Positions 1 through 6,800 of a stretch of DNA of 7,523 bases are shown piece by piece. A program made the translations under genes and the position numbers. The number at the start of each line of letters is the position of its first letter. Positions within the stretch are counted from its first letter, which is position 1. The notes under the pieces are model-generated. The model was not told where the DNA came from. It did not search any database and saw only the letters and a program-made list of their open reading frames with translations. Location: assembly GCA_900555125.1 (NCBI GenBank), contig USKH01000054.1:1-7523 (forward strand), in the 5' to 3' direction. Source of the DNA: an uncultured Clostridium sp. GTDB lineage: Bacteria; Bacillota; Clostridia; Christensenellales; Pumilibacteraceae.

Positions 1-1
1 C

Positions 2-1684
2 GGCGATACTTTCAGTGCCATAATCACGCTCAGCAAAGCAAAATTGATAGAAAACGGAAGCGTTAACGGATATTTTTACCGTTTAAACGTTCGCTATACG
101 GCATATGTCGGAGCCGGCGACTTTGTTGTCGTGCCGAGAGAGAAGCTTAAATTTTCCGATTACATTCGGGAGAGAATTAAAGATGTTTTTACCGCAAATC
201 TCGGTAAGGATAACGGAAGGCTTGCCTACGGAATGGTTGTCGGCGATAAAAGTCAGCTGAACATACAAACCAAAAATGCTTTCAGTGTTGCCGGTATCGG
301 ACATATTCTTGCCGTTTCCGGTCTTCACGTAATGTTTTTATCATTTGTAATATCGTTTATCTGTAAATGCTTAAAGGCAAAACGTCTTGTGAATTTCATC
401 GTAACAGCTGCTGTTTTATTGATGTACAATATTCTTGTAGGCTTTACCGCTTCGGTAGTGCGCGCTACTATCATGAGTCTTTGCATGCAGTTTGCGTCTG
501 TTTCGGGCGAGCGTAACGATAGCCTTAACAATCTCGGACTTGCCTGCACGATTTATCTCGTAATACGTCCGTTTTCGCTTTACGACGCCGGCTTTGTGCT
601 TAGCGTAACCGCCGTGCTTGGCATTATATTTTTCAACCGCCCGATAAGTTCGCTTTTCCGCAAGCTTTTTAAAGGTAAAATAAACAAAGTTACCGATGCA
701 ATTGCATTGTCGCTGTCTGCGCAGATCGGAATAACTCCGGCTATGTTGTTTTACTTTGAAAGACTTTCCGTGTATTCGGTTTTTGTCAATTTTGTTTTGG
801 CGTACGTAATAATGGTAACGTTTATTGTTTTATTTGTTACCATGATTATTGCGCTTGTTTTGCCGTTTGCCGGTGTAATTGTAAAAACGGCGTATCCTGG
901 ACTGTGGATTATGAACGCTGCGGCAAAGCTGACAAAAAATATACCCGGCAGCAATATAATCGTGTATGCGGGAGTTTTTATCTTTACTTTGTATATCGCA
1001 TATTTTTTTATCAGCAGGTTTTTTATGTGCGGAAAGTTCAAAGCTCTGACTGTCGGGTTGTGCGTCATGTACTGCGTTGGCACGGTGCTGTGCTGTAATC
1101 TTCCGTTTACGATAAAACCCGATCGTATGTATTGCTATCCGGACAAGTACGGGCAAACGGTAAGCGTTGTGACTTTCGATAAAAACAAGACGGCGCTCGT
1201 AGCCGATCTTACCGGAAAAGAAAATATCTCCGACCGCTTCAAAGTTCTGAAGATAAGAAAACTTGACGAAATAATATTGCTAAGCGCAAACTATTCGATT
1301 GCAAGAGAAATAGTCGTATTGTCCAACAAAGTAGACGTCGGGACAGTGTACGTTTTTTCTTATGGCGATGCGGTAGAACTTTTCGACGAATACGGCATAG
1401 CATGCCGCGTAATTAAAGATAACGAGAAAACTCCGCTCGGCTTTTCGTTCGAGCGAAGGGAAGGAGTGCGTATGGTTCGTCTGGAATATATCGAAAGCGT
1501 TTTGTTTGCTCCGTCGTCGTTTGTGCCGGATAAAGATAACGCGGAATTGCTTTCTTCTTGTACTGTTTTGCGGGCGTTTAAATCGGGAACGATTAGCGGA
1601 AAAACAGTGCTTGACAATAAGATTTTCGAAGGTAATGCGTATTATTTCGATTTTCGAAGCGGAAAGCGTGAAATTTTTAATTAA
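2..1684 (+). CDS. comEC: ComEC/Rec2 DNA-uptake channel protein, 5' partial, with degenerate C-terminal domain
   Basis: ComEC forms the inner-membrane channel that passes single-stranded DNA into the cytoplasm during natural transformation. The frame is open to the left edge, so the N-terminus lies outside the window; the in-frame TTG at 44 is internal, because codons before it (GDTFSAIITLSKA) continue the soluble OB-like region. The Competence domain spans roughly 170-1010 and shows family hallmarks: VGDKS (239-253), GIGHILAVSGLHV (293-331), VVRATIMSL and DAGFVLSVTAVLGI. It carries several hydrophobic segments, about eight to ten by eye. From about 1110 to the TAA, roughly 190 residues occupy the place of the metallo-beta-lactamase domain, but the metal-binding HxHxDH is missing (LSANYSIA at 1277-1300) and GQGD reads GQTV. 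The family identity is secure from the channel domain; nuclease activity of the C-terminal part is unlikely. No competence genes are nearby, and no clear terminator follows. Confidence 0.93.
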   Translation, partial: GDTFSAIITLSKAKLIENGSVNGYFYRLNVRYTAYVGAGDFVVVPREKLKFSDYIRERIKDVFTANLGKDNGRLAYGMVVGDKSQLNIQTKNAFSVAGIGHILAVSGLHVMFLSFVISFICKCLKAKRLVNFIVTAAVLLMYNILVGFTASVVRATIMSLCMQFASVSGERNDSLNNLGLACTIYLVIRPFSLYDAGFVLSVTAVLGIIFFNRPISSLFRKLFKGKINKVTDAIALSLSAQIGITPAMLFYFERLSVYSVFVNFVLAYVIMVTFIVLFVTMIIALVLPFAGVIVKTAYPGLWIMNAAAKLTKNIPGSNIIVYAGVFIFTLYIAYFFISRFFMCGKFKALTVGLCVMYCVGTVLCCNLPFTIKPDRMYCYPDKYGQTVSVVTFDKNKTALVADLTGKENISDRFKVLKIRKLDEIILLSANYSIAREIVVLSNKVDVGTVYVFSYGDAVELFDEYGIACRVIKDNEKTPLGFSFERREGVRMVRLEYIESVLFAPSSFVPDKDNAELLSSCTVLRAFKSGTISGKTVLDNKIFEGNAYYFDFRSGKREIFN

Positions 1685-1710
1685 AGTTTTGAAAAAACGC
1701 CCTAAAATCG

Positions 1711-1739
1711 TTGACAAACCCGGCATTTTTTACTATAAT
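1711..1739 (+). promoter_or_regulatory. SigA-type promoter of rpmF(-plsX-rnc), perfect consensus
   Basis: TTGACA at 1711-1716 and TATAAT at 1734-1739 are both exact matches to the vegetative sigma-factor consensus and are separated by the optimal 17 bases. Transcription would start near 1746, giving a leader of about 29 bases before the rpmF ATG. The promoter begins 26 bases after the comEC stop, so it makes rpmF independent of comEC. A strong constitutive or growth-rate-controlled promoter suits a ribosomal protein gene. No operator-like palindrome other than the one containing the -10 itself is visible. Confidence 0.9.
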
Positions 1740-1765
1740 ATTATAGCATTTGACTTTAAAGAGGA
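1734..1765 (+). repeat. Promoter-leader module, copy 1 (TATAATATTATA-N11-TAAAGAGGA)
   Basis: The -10 hexamer lies at the left end of a perfect 12-base palindrome, TATAATATTATA (1734-1745). After exactly 11 unrelated bases comes TAAAGAGGA (1757-1765), the beginning of the ribosome binding site. The same arrangement with identical spacing occurs upstream of smc at 3833-3864. Both copies are read directly from the sequence; whether they reflect common descent or shared constraint on strong promoters is not known. Confidence 0.75.
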
Positions 1766-1769
1766 GGTG
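1761..1769 (+). promoter_or_regulatory. Strong ribosome binding site of rpmF
   Basis: GAGGAGGTG is a long match to the anti-Shine-Dalgarno end of 16S rRNA. The GGAGG core (1763-1767) lies 7 bases before the ATG at 1775, which is the ideal distance. It fixes the rpmF start and suggests high translation, as expected of a ribosomal protein. Confidence 0.9.
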
Positions 1770-1774
1770 CTATT

Positions 1775-1963
1775 ATGGCAGTACCAAAGCATAAAGTTTC
1801 CAAGAAGGCGGGCAACTCCCGTTACGCTAACTGGAAAATCTCAACCCCGGCAATCCGCGAGTGTCCTCAGTGCCACGAAAAGATGCTTAACCACAGAGTT
1901 TGCAAAAACTGCGGCTATTATGACGGCGTTCAGAGAGTAGAAATTAAAGAAGAAACGAAATAA
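1775..1963 (+). CDS. rpmF: 50S ribosomal protein L32 (zinc-ribbon form)
   Basis: L32 is a small protein of the large ribosomal subunit. The 62-residue product is a usual length for the family and begins MAVPKHKVSKKAGNSRY, the conserved basic N-terminus (MAVPK.K.SK...), followed by a zinc ribbon with paired cysteines C30-x2-C33 and C43-x2-C46 and the typical C-terminal NCGYYDG. All four zinc ligands are present, so this is the zinc-binding (C+) form rather than the zinc-independent paralogue found in some bacteria. The start is fixed by an ATG 7 bases after a near-perfect ribosome binding site and by the conserved N-terminus. It is the first gene after its own consensus promoter and is followed by plsX, the usual neighbour. 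The DUF177 (YceD) gene that commonly precedes rpmF is not here; comEC stands in its place. Confidence 0.97.
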   Translation: MAVPKHKVSKKAGNSRYANWKISTPAIRECPQCHEKMLNHRVCKNCGYYDGVQRVEIKEETK

Positions 1964-1970
1964 TTACGGT

Positions 1971-2001
1971 CGGTCTCGCTAAAAACAATTTGGTGAGACT
2001 G
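1971..2001 (+). other. 13-bp stem-loop between rpmF and plsX
   Basis: CGGTCTCGCTAAA (1971-1983) can pair along its whole length with 1989-2001, leaving a five-base loop AACAA (1984-1988). As RNA it has ten Watson-Crick pairs and three G-U pairs (1972-2000, 1978-1994, 1980-1992). It starts 8 bases after the rpmF stop and ends 11 bases before the plsX ribosome binding site. No run of T follows, so it is not a standard rho-independent terminator. Possible roles are a 3' stabiliser for rpmF mRNA, an RNase III or other processing site, or a partial attenuator setting the L32 to PlsX ratio; these are inferences. Confidence 0.65.
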
Positions 2002-2022
2002 ATTTGTTAGTTAGGAGAATTT

Positions 2023-3066
2023 ATGAAATTTGTAGTTGACGCATTCGGTGCGGATAAAGGCGAAGAAGTAGTGGTTCGCGGTTGTGTGGACGCACTCAAC
2101 CTTAAAAGCGATCTCGAGCTTATACTCGTGGGCAATACGGATATTGTCGAGCCGTTGCTTGCTGCTTGCGCATATGATAAATCCCGCCTGGAAGTGATAG
2201 ATGCCAAAGACACTATTACAAACAATGAATCGCCCACCGTCGCAATTAAAACAAAAAAACAATCGTCTATGGTTGTGGCGTGCGATATTTGCCGCGAGAG
2301 AGATGACGTGGACGGAATTATTTCCGCCGGCAGCACGGGCGCTCTTTTGACCGGAGCTATTTTCAAGATAGGCAGATTGCCCGGCGTTCTTCGTCCCGCG
2401 CTTTCACCGCTCGTTCCGATAGGGAACGGCAGATACCTCGCCATATGCGACAGCGGCGCAAATATGGATTGTCGCCCCGAATATCTGGCGCAGTTTGCCA
2501 TTATGGCGTCCAGTCTTATGAAAGCGGTTGCGGGTATCGAAAATCCCAAAGTGGCACTTGTATCGGTGGGGGAAGAGGATAAAAAGGGCAATGAACTTAC
2601 TCATGCCGCTTTTCCGCTTGTTAAAGCTACCGGCGTAAATTTCGTAGGTAATATGGAAGCGAGATATGCGCTTACCGGGGATTACGACGTTATCGTCTGC
2701 GACGGATTTGTAGGTAACGTTTTGCTTAAAACCATAGAAGGTACCGCTCTGTACGTTATGCGTTCTCTCAAACGCGAAATCATGCAGTCCAAAAAAGCCA
2801 AGATCGGAGCGTTCTTCATGAAAGGCGCATTTTCAAAGTTAAAAAATCAGATGGACTATCAGAAAGTTGGCGGAGCTTGTTTTTTGGGTATTAAGAAAAT
2901 CGTGGTTAAGGCGCACGGTTCTTCTTCCGCGGAGGCTGTTTGCGCGTCCATAATCACCGCATGCAAGCTTAAAGAGAAGAAGTACATCGAAGAAACCGCG
3001 TCAAACATAATGGCGTACAAAAAATCGCAGCAGGCTGCAGCGCAAAGCGAAACCGTTGCCGAATAA
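2023..3066 (+). CDS. plsX: Phosphate acyltransferase PlsX
   Basis: PlsX converts acyl-ACP and inorganic phosphate to acyl-phosphate, the donor used by PlsY to acylate glycerol-3-phosphate in phosphatidic acid synthesis; it is a peripheral membrane enzyme. The 347 residues fit the family length. Recognisable blocks are the N-terminal VVDAFGADKG (residues 4-13; consensus VDAMGGD), DGIISAGSTGALL (97-109; consensus SAGNTGAL), the LPGVLRPAL block, CDSGANMDCRPEYLAQFA, EEDKKGNELT, CDGFVGNVLLKTIEG (226-240) and the C-terminal GGACFLGIKKIVVKAHGSSS with H298. A Q/A/E-rich tail of about 20 residues follows. The ATG lies 5 bases after AGGAG (2013-2017). It is probably transcribed with rpmF and rnc. No FapR-like operator is visible upstream, and no fab or acpP gene lies next to it. 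Confidence 0.96.
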   Translation: MKFVVDAFGADKGEEVVVRGCVDALNLKSDLELILVGNTDIVEPLLAACAYDKSRLEVIDAKDTITNNESPTVAIKTKKQSSMVVACDICRERDDVDGIISAGSTGALLTGAIFKIGRLPGVLRPALSPLVPIGNGRYLAICDSGANMDCRPEYLAQFAIMASSLMKAVAGIENPKVALVSVGEEDKKGNELTHAAFPLVKATGVNFVGNMEARYALTGDYDVIVCDGFVGNVLLKTIEGTALYVMRSLKREIMQSKKAKIGAFFMKGAFSKLKNQMDYQKVGGACFLGIKKIVVKAHGSSSAEAVCASIITACKLKEKKYIEETASNIMAYKKSQQAAAQSETVAE

Positions 3067-3072
3067 ACAAAT

Positions 3073-3741
3073 ATGACCGACTGTGACGTAAAAAAAGTCG
3101 AAGAAATCATCGGCTATCATTTTCACGACAAAAAGCTGCTTATAACTGCGCTTACTCACAGTTCGTTCGTAAACGAGCACGATAATTGCTACAGCTACGA
3201 AAAACTTGAGTTTCTGGGCGACAGCGTGCTCAATTTTATTATTGCCGAAAAGCTGTACAGAAAAGCCGAAAACGAAGGAGAAATGACTCTTCAGCGGGCA
3301 AAGATGGTGTCGCGTACGCCGCTTTGCGCGTCGGTGAAAAAAATGGGGCTGTATGATTTTGTTCGTTTCGGTAACGGAACCGATAAAGACGAAGGTTTGT
3401 CGGTGAAAACACAGTCCGATATCTTCGAGTCCGTGCTTGCCGCCATTTATCTCGACAGCGGAAGCCTTGCGCAGGCGAAGACGTTTGTGGAAAAACATTT
3501 AACCGTTTTGCCGGACGCGCAGTCTACCGATTATAAAAGCCGTTTACAGGAGTATGCGCAGGCGCACAAATTGTCGCTCGTTTATCCCGAACCGTTAAGA
3601 AAAGGCGAGCTTAATCGTCCGTATTTCGAAGCCGAGGCGGTTCTCGGAGATAAATATTTCGGGAAAGGCATAGGAAGAAGCAAAAAAGAAGCTCAGCAAA
3701 TTGCGGCGAAACAGATATATGACATTCTTGTCAAAAGCTGA
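3073..3741 (+). CDS. rnc: Ribonuclease III
   Basis: RNase III is a Mg-dependent endonuclease that cuts double-stranded RNA, chiefly in rRNA processing and antisense-mediated mRNA turnover, and works as a homodimer. At 222 residues it has the usual bacterial length. The catalytic domain (about 5-145) carries the signature YEKLEFLGDSVL with E43, E46 and D50, then E70, and D116/E119 in SDIFESVLAAIYLD; these match the spacing of the acidic residues in characterised enzymes. The double-stranded RNA-binding domain (about 153-221) starts with DYKSRLQEYAQ and ends with GIGRSKKEAQQIAAKQIYDIL. The ATG at 3073 lies 6 bases after the plsX stop and in the same frame, and I see no Shine-Dalgarno sequence before it, so its translation is probably coupled to plsX. 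It is the last gene before a rho-independent terminator. A missing or weak ribosome binding site would fit low RNase III expression. Confidence 0.96.
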   Translation: MTDCDVKKVEEIIGYHFHDKKLLITALTHSSFVNEHDNCYSYEKLEFLGDSVLNFIIAEKLYRKAENEGEMTLQRAKMVSRTPLCASVKKMGLYDFVRFGNGTDKDEGLSVKTQSDIFESVLAAIYLDSGSLAQAKTFVEKHLTVLPDAQSTDYKSRLQEYAQAHKLSLVYPEPLRKGELNRPYFEAEAVLGDKYFGKGIGRSKKEAQQIAAKQIYDILVKS

Positions 3742-3778
3742 ATCGCGTCGCAATCGCGCAAAAATAATAAGAAAGAAC

Positions 3779-3808
3779 AAACGCCGACGGAGATAGCGGC
3801 GTTTTTTT
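3779..3808 (+). terminator. Rho-independent terminator after rnc
   Basis: AAACGCCG (3779-3786) pairs perfectly with CGGCGTTT (3797-3804) around a 10-base loop, and an uninterrupted run of seven T (3802-3808) follows. After a short CTTGC comes another T run. The stem base lies 38 bases past the rnc stop. It should end the rpmF-plsX-rnc transcript and separate it from smc. Confidence 0.88.
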
Positions 3809-3809
3809 C

Positions 3810-3838
3810 TTGCTTTTTTTTAGCGTAAATGTTATAAT
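3810..3838 (+). promoter_or_regulatory. Extended -10 promoter of smc(-ftsY)
   Basis: A perfect TATAAT (3833-3838) is preceded by TG at 3830-3831, one base before the hexamer, which makes an extended -10 element. The best -35 at 17-base spacing is TTGCTT (3810-3815), matching only the TTG half of TTGACA. Extended -10 promoters tolerate poor -35 boxes, so this is still a credible SigA-type promoter. The start point would be near 3845, about 30 bases ahead of the smc start codon. It sits directly after the T runs of the rnc terminator. Confidence 0.78.
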
Positions 3839-3864
3839 ATTATAAAAGTAAAAGGTAAAGAGGA
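3833..3864 (+). repeat. Promoter-leader module, copy 2 (TATAATATTATA-N11-TAAAGAGGA)
   Basis: TATAATATTATA (3833-3844), 11 bases, then TAAAGAGGA (3856-3864) repeats the arrangement at 1734-1765 upstream of rpmF. The two copies match at all 21 motif positions and in spacing, while the 11-base spacers and the flanks differ. The start codon follows 10 bases after the module here and 9 bases after it at rpmF. Confidence 0.75.
3857..3864 (+). promoter_or_regulatory. Ribosome binding site supporting the TTG start of smc
   Basis: AAAGAGGA lies 10 bases before the TTG at 3875. The spacing is slightly long and the match moderate, but together with the conserved SMC N-terminus beginning right at this TTG it decides the start. 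There is no ATG or GTG at this position. Confidence 0.7.
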
Positions 3865-3874
3865 CAATTCTGTT

Positions 3875-6800
3875 TTGAAACTGAAACGCATTGAAATATA
3901 CGGCTTCAAGTCGTTTGCGGATAAATACGAAATACCGTTTGAAGGCGGTATTACTGCGATAGTCGGACCTAACGGTTGTGGAAAAAGCAACGTAGCCGAT
4001 TCGGTTCGCTGGGTGCTCGGAGAACAATCGGCAAAATTGTTGCGCGGCTCGTCCATGCAGGACGTTATTTTTAACGGCACCGAAAAAAGAAAATCGATGT
4101 CTTATTGCGAAGTTGCGCTTGTGTTTGATAATCGTCAAAAACTTTTTCCCGCTCTCGACTACGACGAAGTGGTTATTTCGCGTAAACTCTATCGTTCGGG
4201 TGAAAGCGAGTATGCCGTAAACCGCACGCCGTGTCGTCTTAAAGATATAACCGAATATCTTCGCGACGCGGGTATGGGAAGAGAGGGCTATTCGATTATC
4301 GGGCAGGGCAGAGTGGATGAACTTCTTTCCGCAAAGCCGGAGGACAGACGCGCCATATTCGAAGAAGCCGCCGGAATTTCCAAGTTTAAGGCAAGAAAAC
4401 TGGAAGCCGAGCGTAAGCTTGCGCGCACGCGCGATAATCTCGAAAAGGTTTCGCTTGTCCTGGATGAAAAAGGCAAAATGCTGGAACCTCTTCGCAAACA
4501 AGCCGAAACGGCAAAAAAATGGCTCGAGCTTCGCGAACAGTTAAAATATCATGAAATCAATACGTACATACATCAGTACGAAACGGCTTCGTCCGCAAAA
4601 AAGAAAATCAGCGACAAACTTGACGGAGTAAACGAAGCACTGTCGCTTAAAACGCAACAGTACGAGCAAAAAATAGGCGATTACAACCAGTCCATGTACA
4701 ACATGAATTCGGTTGATAAAAACATCGAAGATTTAAGAAACGAGCTTTTGGAGCTTACCGTAGGGCTGGAAAAACAAGCCGGTAACATGAAAGTGCTTCA
4801 GGAGCGCATCTCGGCGTTTGAAACGCAATCGTCAAGGCTTAAAACCGATAACGAGCAGTTGTCTGAAAGAAAAAATCGAATGGAAAGCGAGATTTCCGAT
4901 AATTCCGAAAAAAAGCAAACGCTTTTAAAATTAGCCGAAGAAAAACTGACCGAAGAAGAAAAAATCAAGGCTCGCTATCTGGAAACGGTCGAAAAGCTGA
5001 CCGAAAAGGAAAACGAGCAACAATTTAATCAGCAATCTCTTCTGGAAGCTATGGATAAGCTTGCGGAAATTAAGTCCAATCTGTCCAGACTGGAAGCTGA
5101 AAAAGTTGCGCTTACCGAAGATATTTCATCGTTTAATTCCAATCTCGTGATGATGCGGGAAGAAAATACGGTCGAAAGCGAAAACTTCAAGTCTTTAAGC
5201 GAACAACTTGCGTCAAACGCAAAAGCATACTCCGAGTTTAAGGAAAAGCTTAAAGCGTTAATTGCCGAAAACAACGAGATATTGTCCGAAGTCTCCGCGC
5301 TTACCGATAAAACCGAAGCGCTCAGCGAAAAATACATTTCGGCAAAATCCCGTCAGAAAATATTAAACGAAATGCGTACGGCGTTTGAAGGATACACTTT
5401 CAGCGTTAAAAACCTGCTTCGCGACGCAAAAACCGATTCTGCCGTATCGGATCGTATACAGGGCGTTGTGGCTCAGGTAATATCCATGGATCGCAAGTTT
5501 GAAACGGCTATAGAAACGGCACTCGGCGGTGCCATGCAGAATATTATTACGTCGGACGAAGAAGACGCAAAGTGGCTTATCGAGTATTTAAAACGCAAAA
5601 AATACGGCAGAGTCACGTTCTTGCCGCTTAATGCGATAAAACCGCGCTTTATCGATTCGACTTATGCACGCGCTCTCGGCACAAACGGTTGCTACGGAGT
5701 TGCGGACAAACTCGTAAGCTACCATCCCAAGTTTGACCGCGTAATCAAAGGATTGCTTGGCGGTACGGTTATCGTAGAGGATATGGACACAGCCGTATCT
5801 CTTGCAAGACTTACGCGCTATGCGTTCAAAATAGTAACGCTCGAAGGCGACGTCATAAACCCGCAGGGGTCTATTACCGGCGGCAGCAAGAAAAACGACA
5901 TTGCAAATATTTTCAGTCACGAAAGAGAATTAAACGAACTTAACGAAAAAATCGGAAAAATAGAAGAGGCGTTGTCTGCTTCCGAAGCCGAAAAGAAAGC
6001 TAAAATATCGCAGCACGATCGAATAGAAGCCGAAATAAACGAAGTACGTACAAATATTCATTCGCTCGAAGTGGAATCGGCTGCAAAAACCGAAAATAAA
6101 AACAAGAGCGAACAGATTTTGGGCGAGCTTGAATCGGAGATTCGCACAACCGAAAAAAATCTGAGCGAAGCTACCGCAAAGCTTGCAAAAATCGACGATG
6201 ATTTGGGCAGCGTAGCAAAACTCGAAAACCTTATTTCTTCAAAAACTCAGGACACTAAGGACAGCGATAAGGAAAATCAACAGCTTTTCGATGCGTTAAA
6301 ACGCAGTCGCGACGAGTTGTCGGAAGAACTTACGGCAAAGAAAATGGAACGCGTAGCCGTGGAAAACGACGTTAAAACGTGCGAAATGACAGCTGAAAGA
6401 CTGGCTGCCGAATTGGACGACTGTGCGCTCAAAATAGCCGGAAATAACGCCGAAATTGCCGAAAACGACGCTCAGGCGGACGCTATAAGAAAGGCAATCG
6501 AACAAGCCGCTTCCAACGAAAGCAAAGTGGACGCAGGCAGAGTTGAAGAAATCCGCGGAAAGCTTGGCGATCTAGATAAATATAAAGCCGATCTTCAGCA
6601 AATGGTTACCGAACTCGATACCGCACGTCAGGAGCTTATGGGCGAGCTTCAGAATCTGAGAGACGAACGAACAAAGCAGGAAATGTTGCTTCTCAAGGTG
6701 GACGAAGATATCGAAAAAATGCAAAATAATATTTTTGAGCAATATCAATTGTCGTACGAAACTTGTTTGCCGTTTAAAGATCCCGAATATAATGCGCAGG

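Noticed and set aside
44..46. TTG as the start codon of the first gene
   Set aside because: The frame is open to the left edge, the upstream codons read as a natural part of the ComEC soluble region, there is no ribosome binding site before it, and known ComEC proteins have about 150-200 more N-terminal residues.
1280..1726. Long minus-strand open frames, here and opposite plsX, rnc and smc
   Set aside because: They lie opposite strongly conserved plus-strand genes, lack ribosome binding sites and recognisable domains, and have composition expected of antisense shadows.
1692..1731. Possible terminator for comEC: AAAAAACGCC pairing with GGCATTTTTT
   Set aside because: Only three G-C pairs, a C-A mismatch and a 20-base loop; the paired bases overlap the rpmF promoter. 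Too weak to call.
1740..1768. Antisense promoter from the palindromic -10 at 1734-1745
   Set aside because: The palindrome gives a TATAAT on the minus strand, but the place for its -35 at 17-base spacing (1763-1768) reads ACCTCC, which does not resemble TTGACA, and no minus-strand gene lies downstream.
1964..2022. FapR operator upstream of plsX
   Set aside because: TTAGTTAGGAG resembles one half of a FapR-type site by chance, but no opposing half-site is present and the sequence is the ribosome binding site region.
3741..3760. Direct repeat AATCGCG (3741-3747 and 3752-3758) and CGCG inverted repeat after rnc
   Set aside because: Only seven bases and a 4-bp stem; not distinguishable from chance and unrelated to the real terminator downstream.
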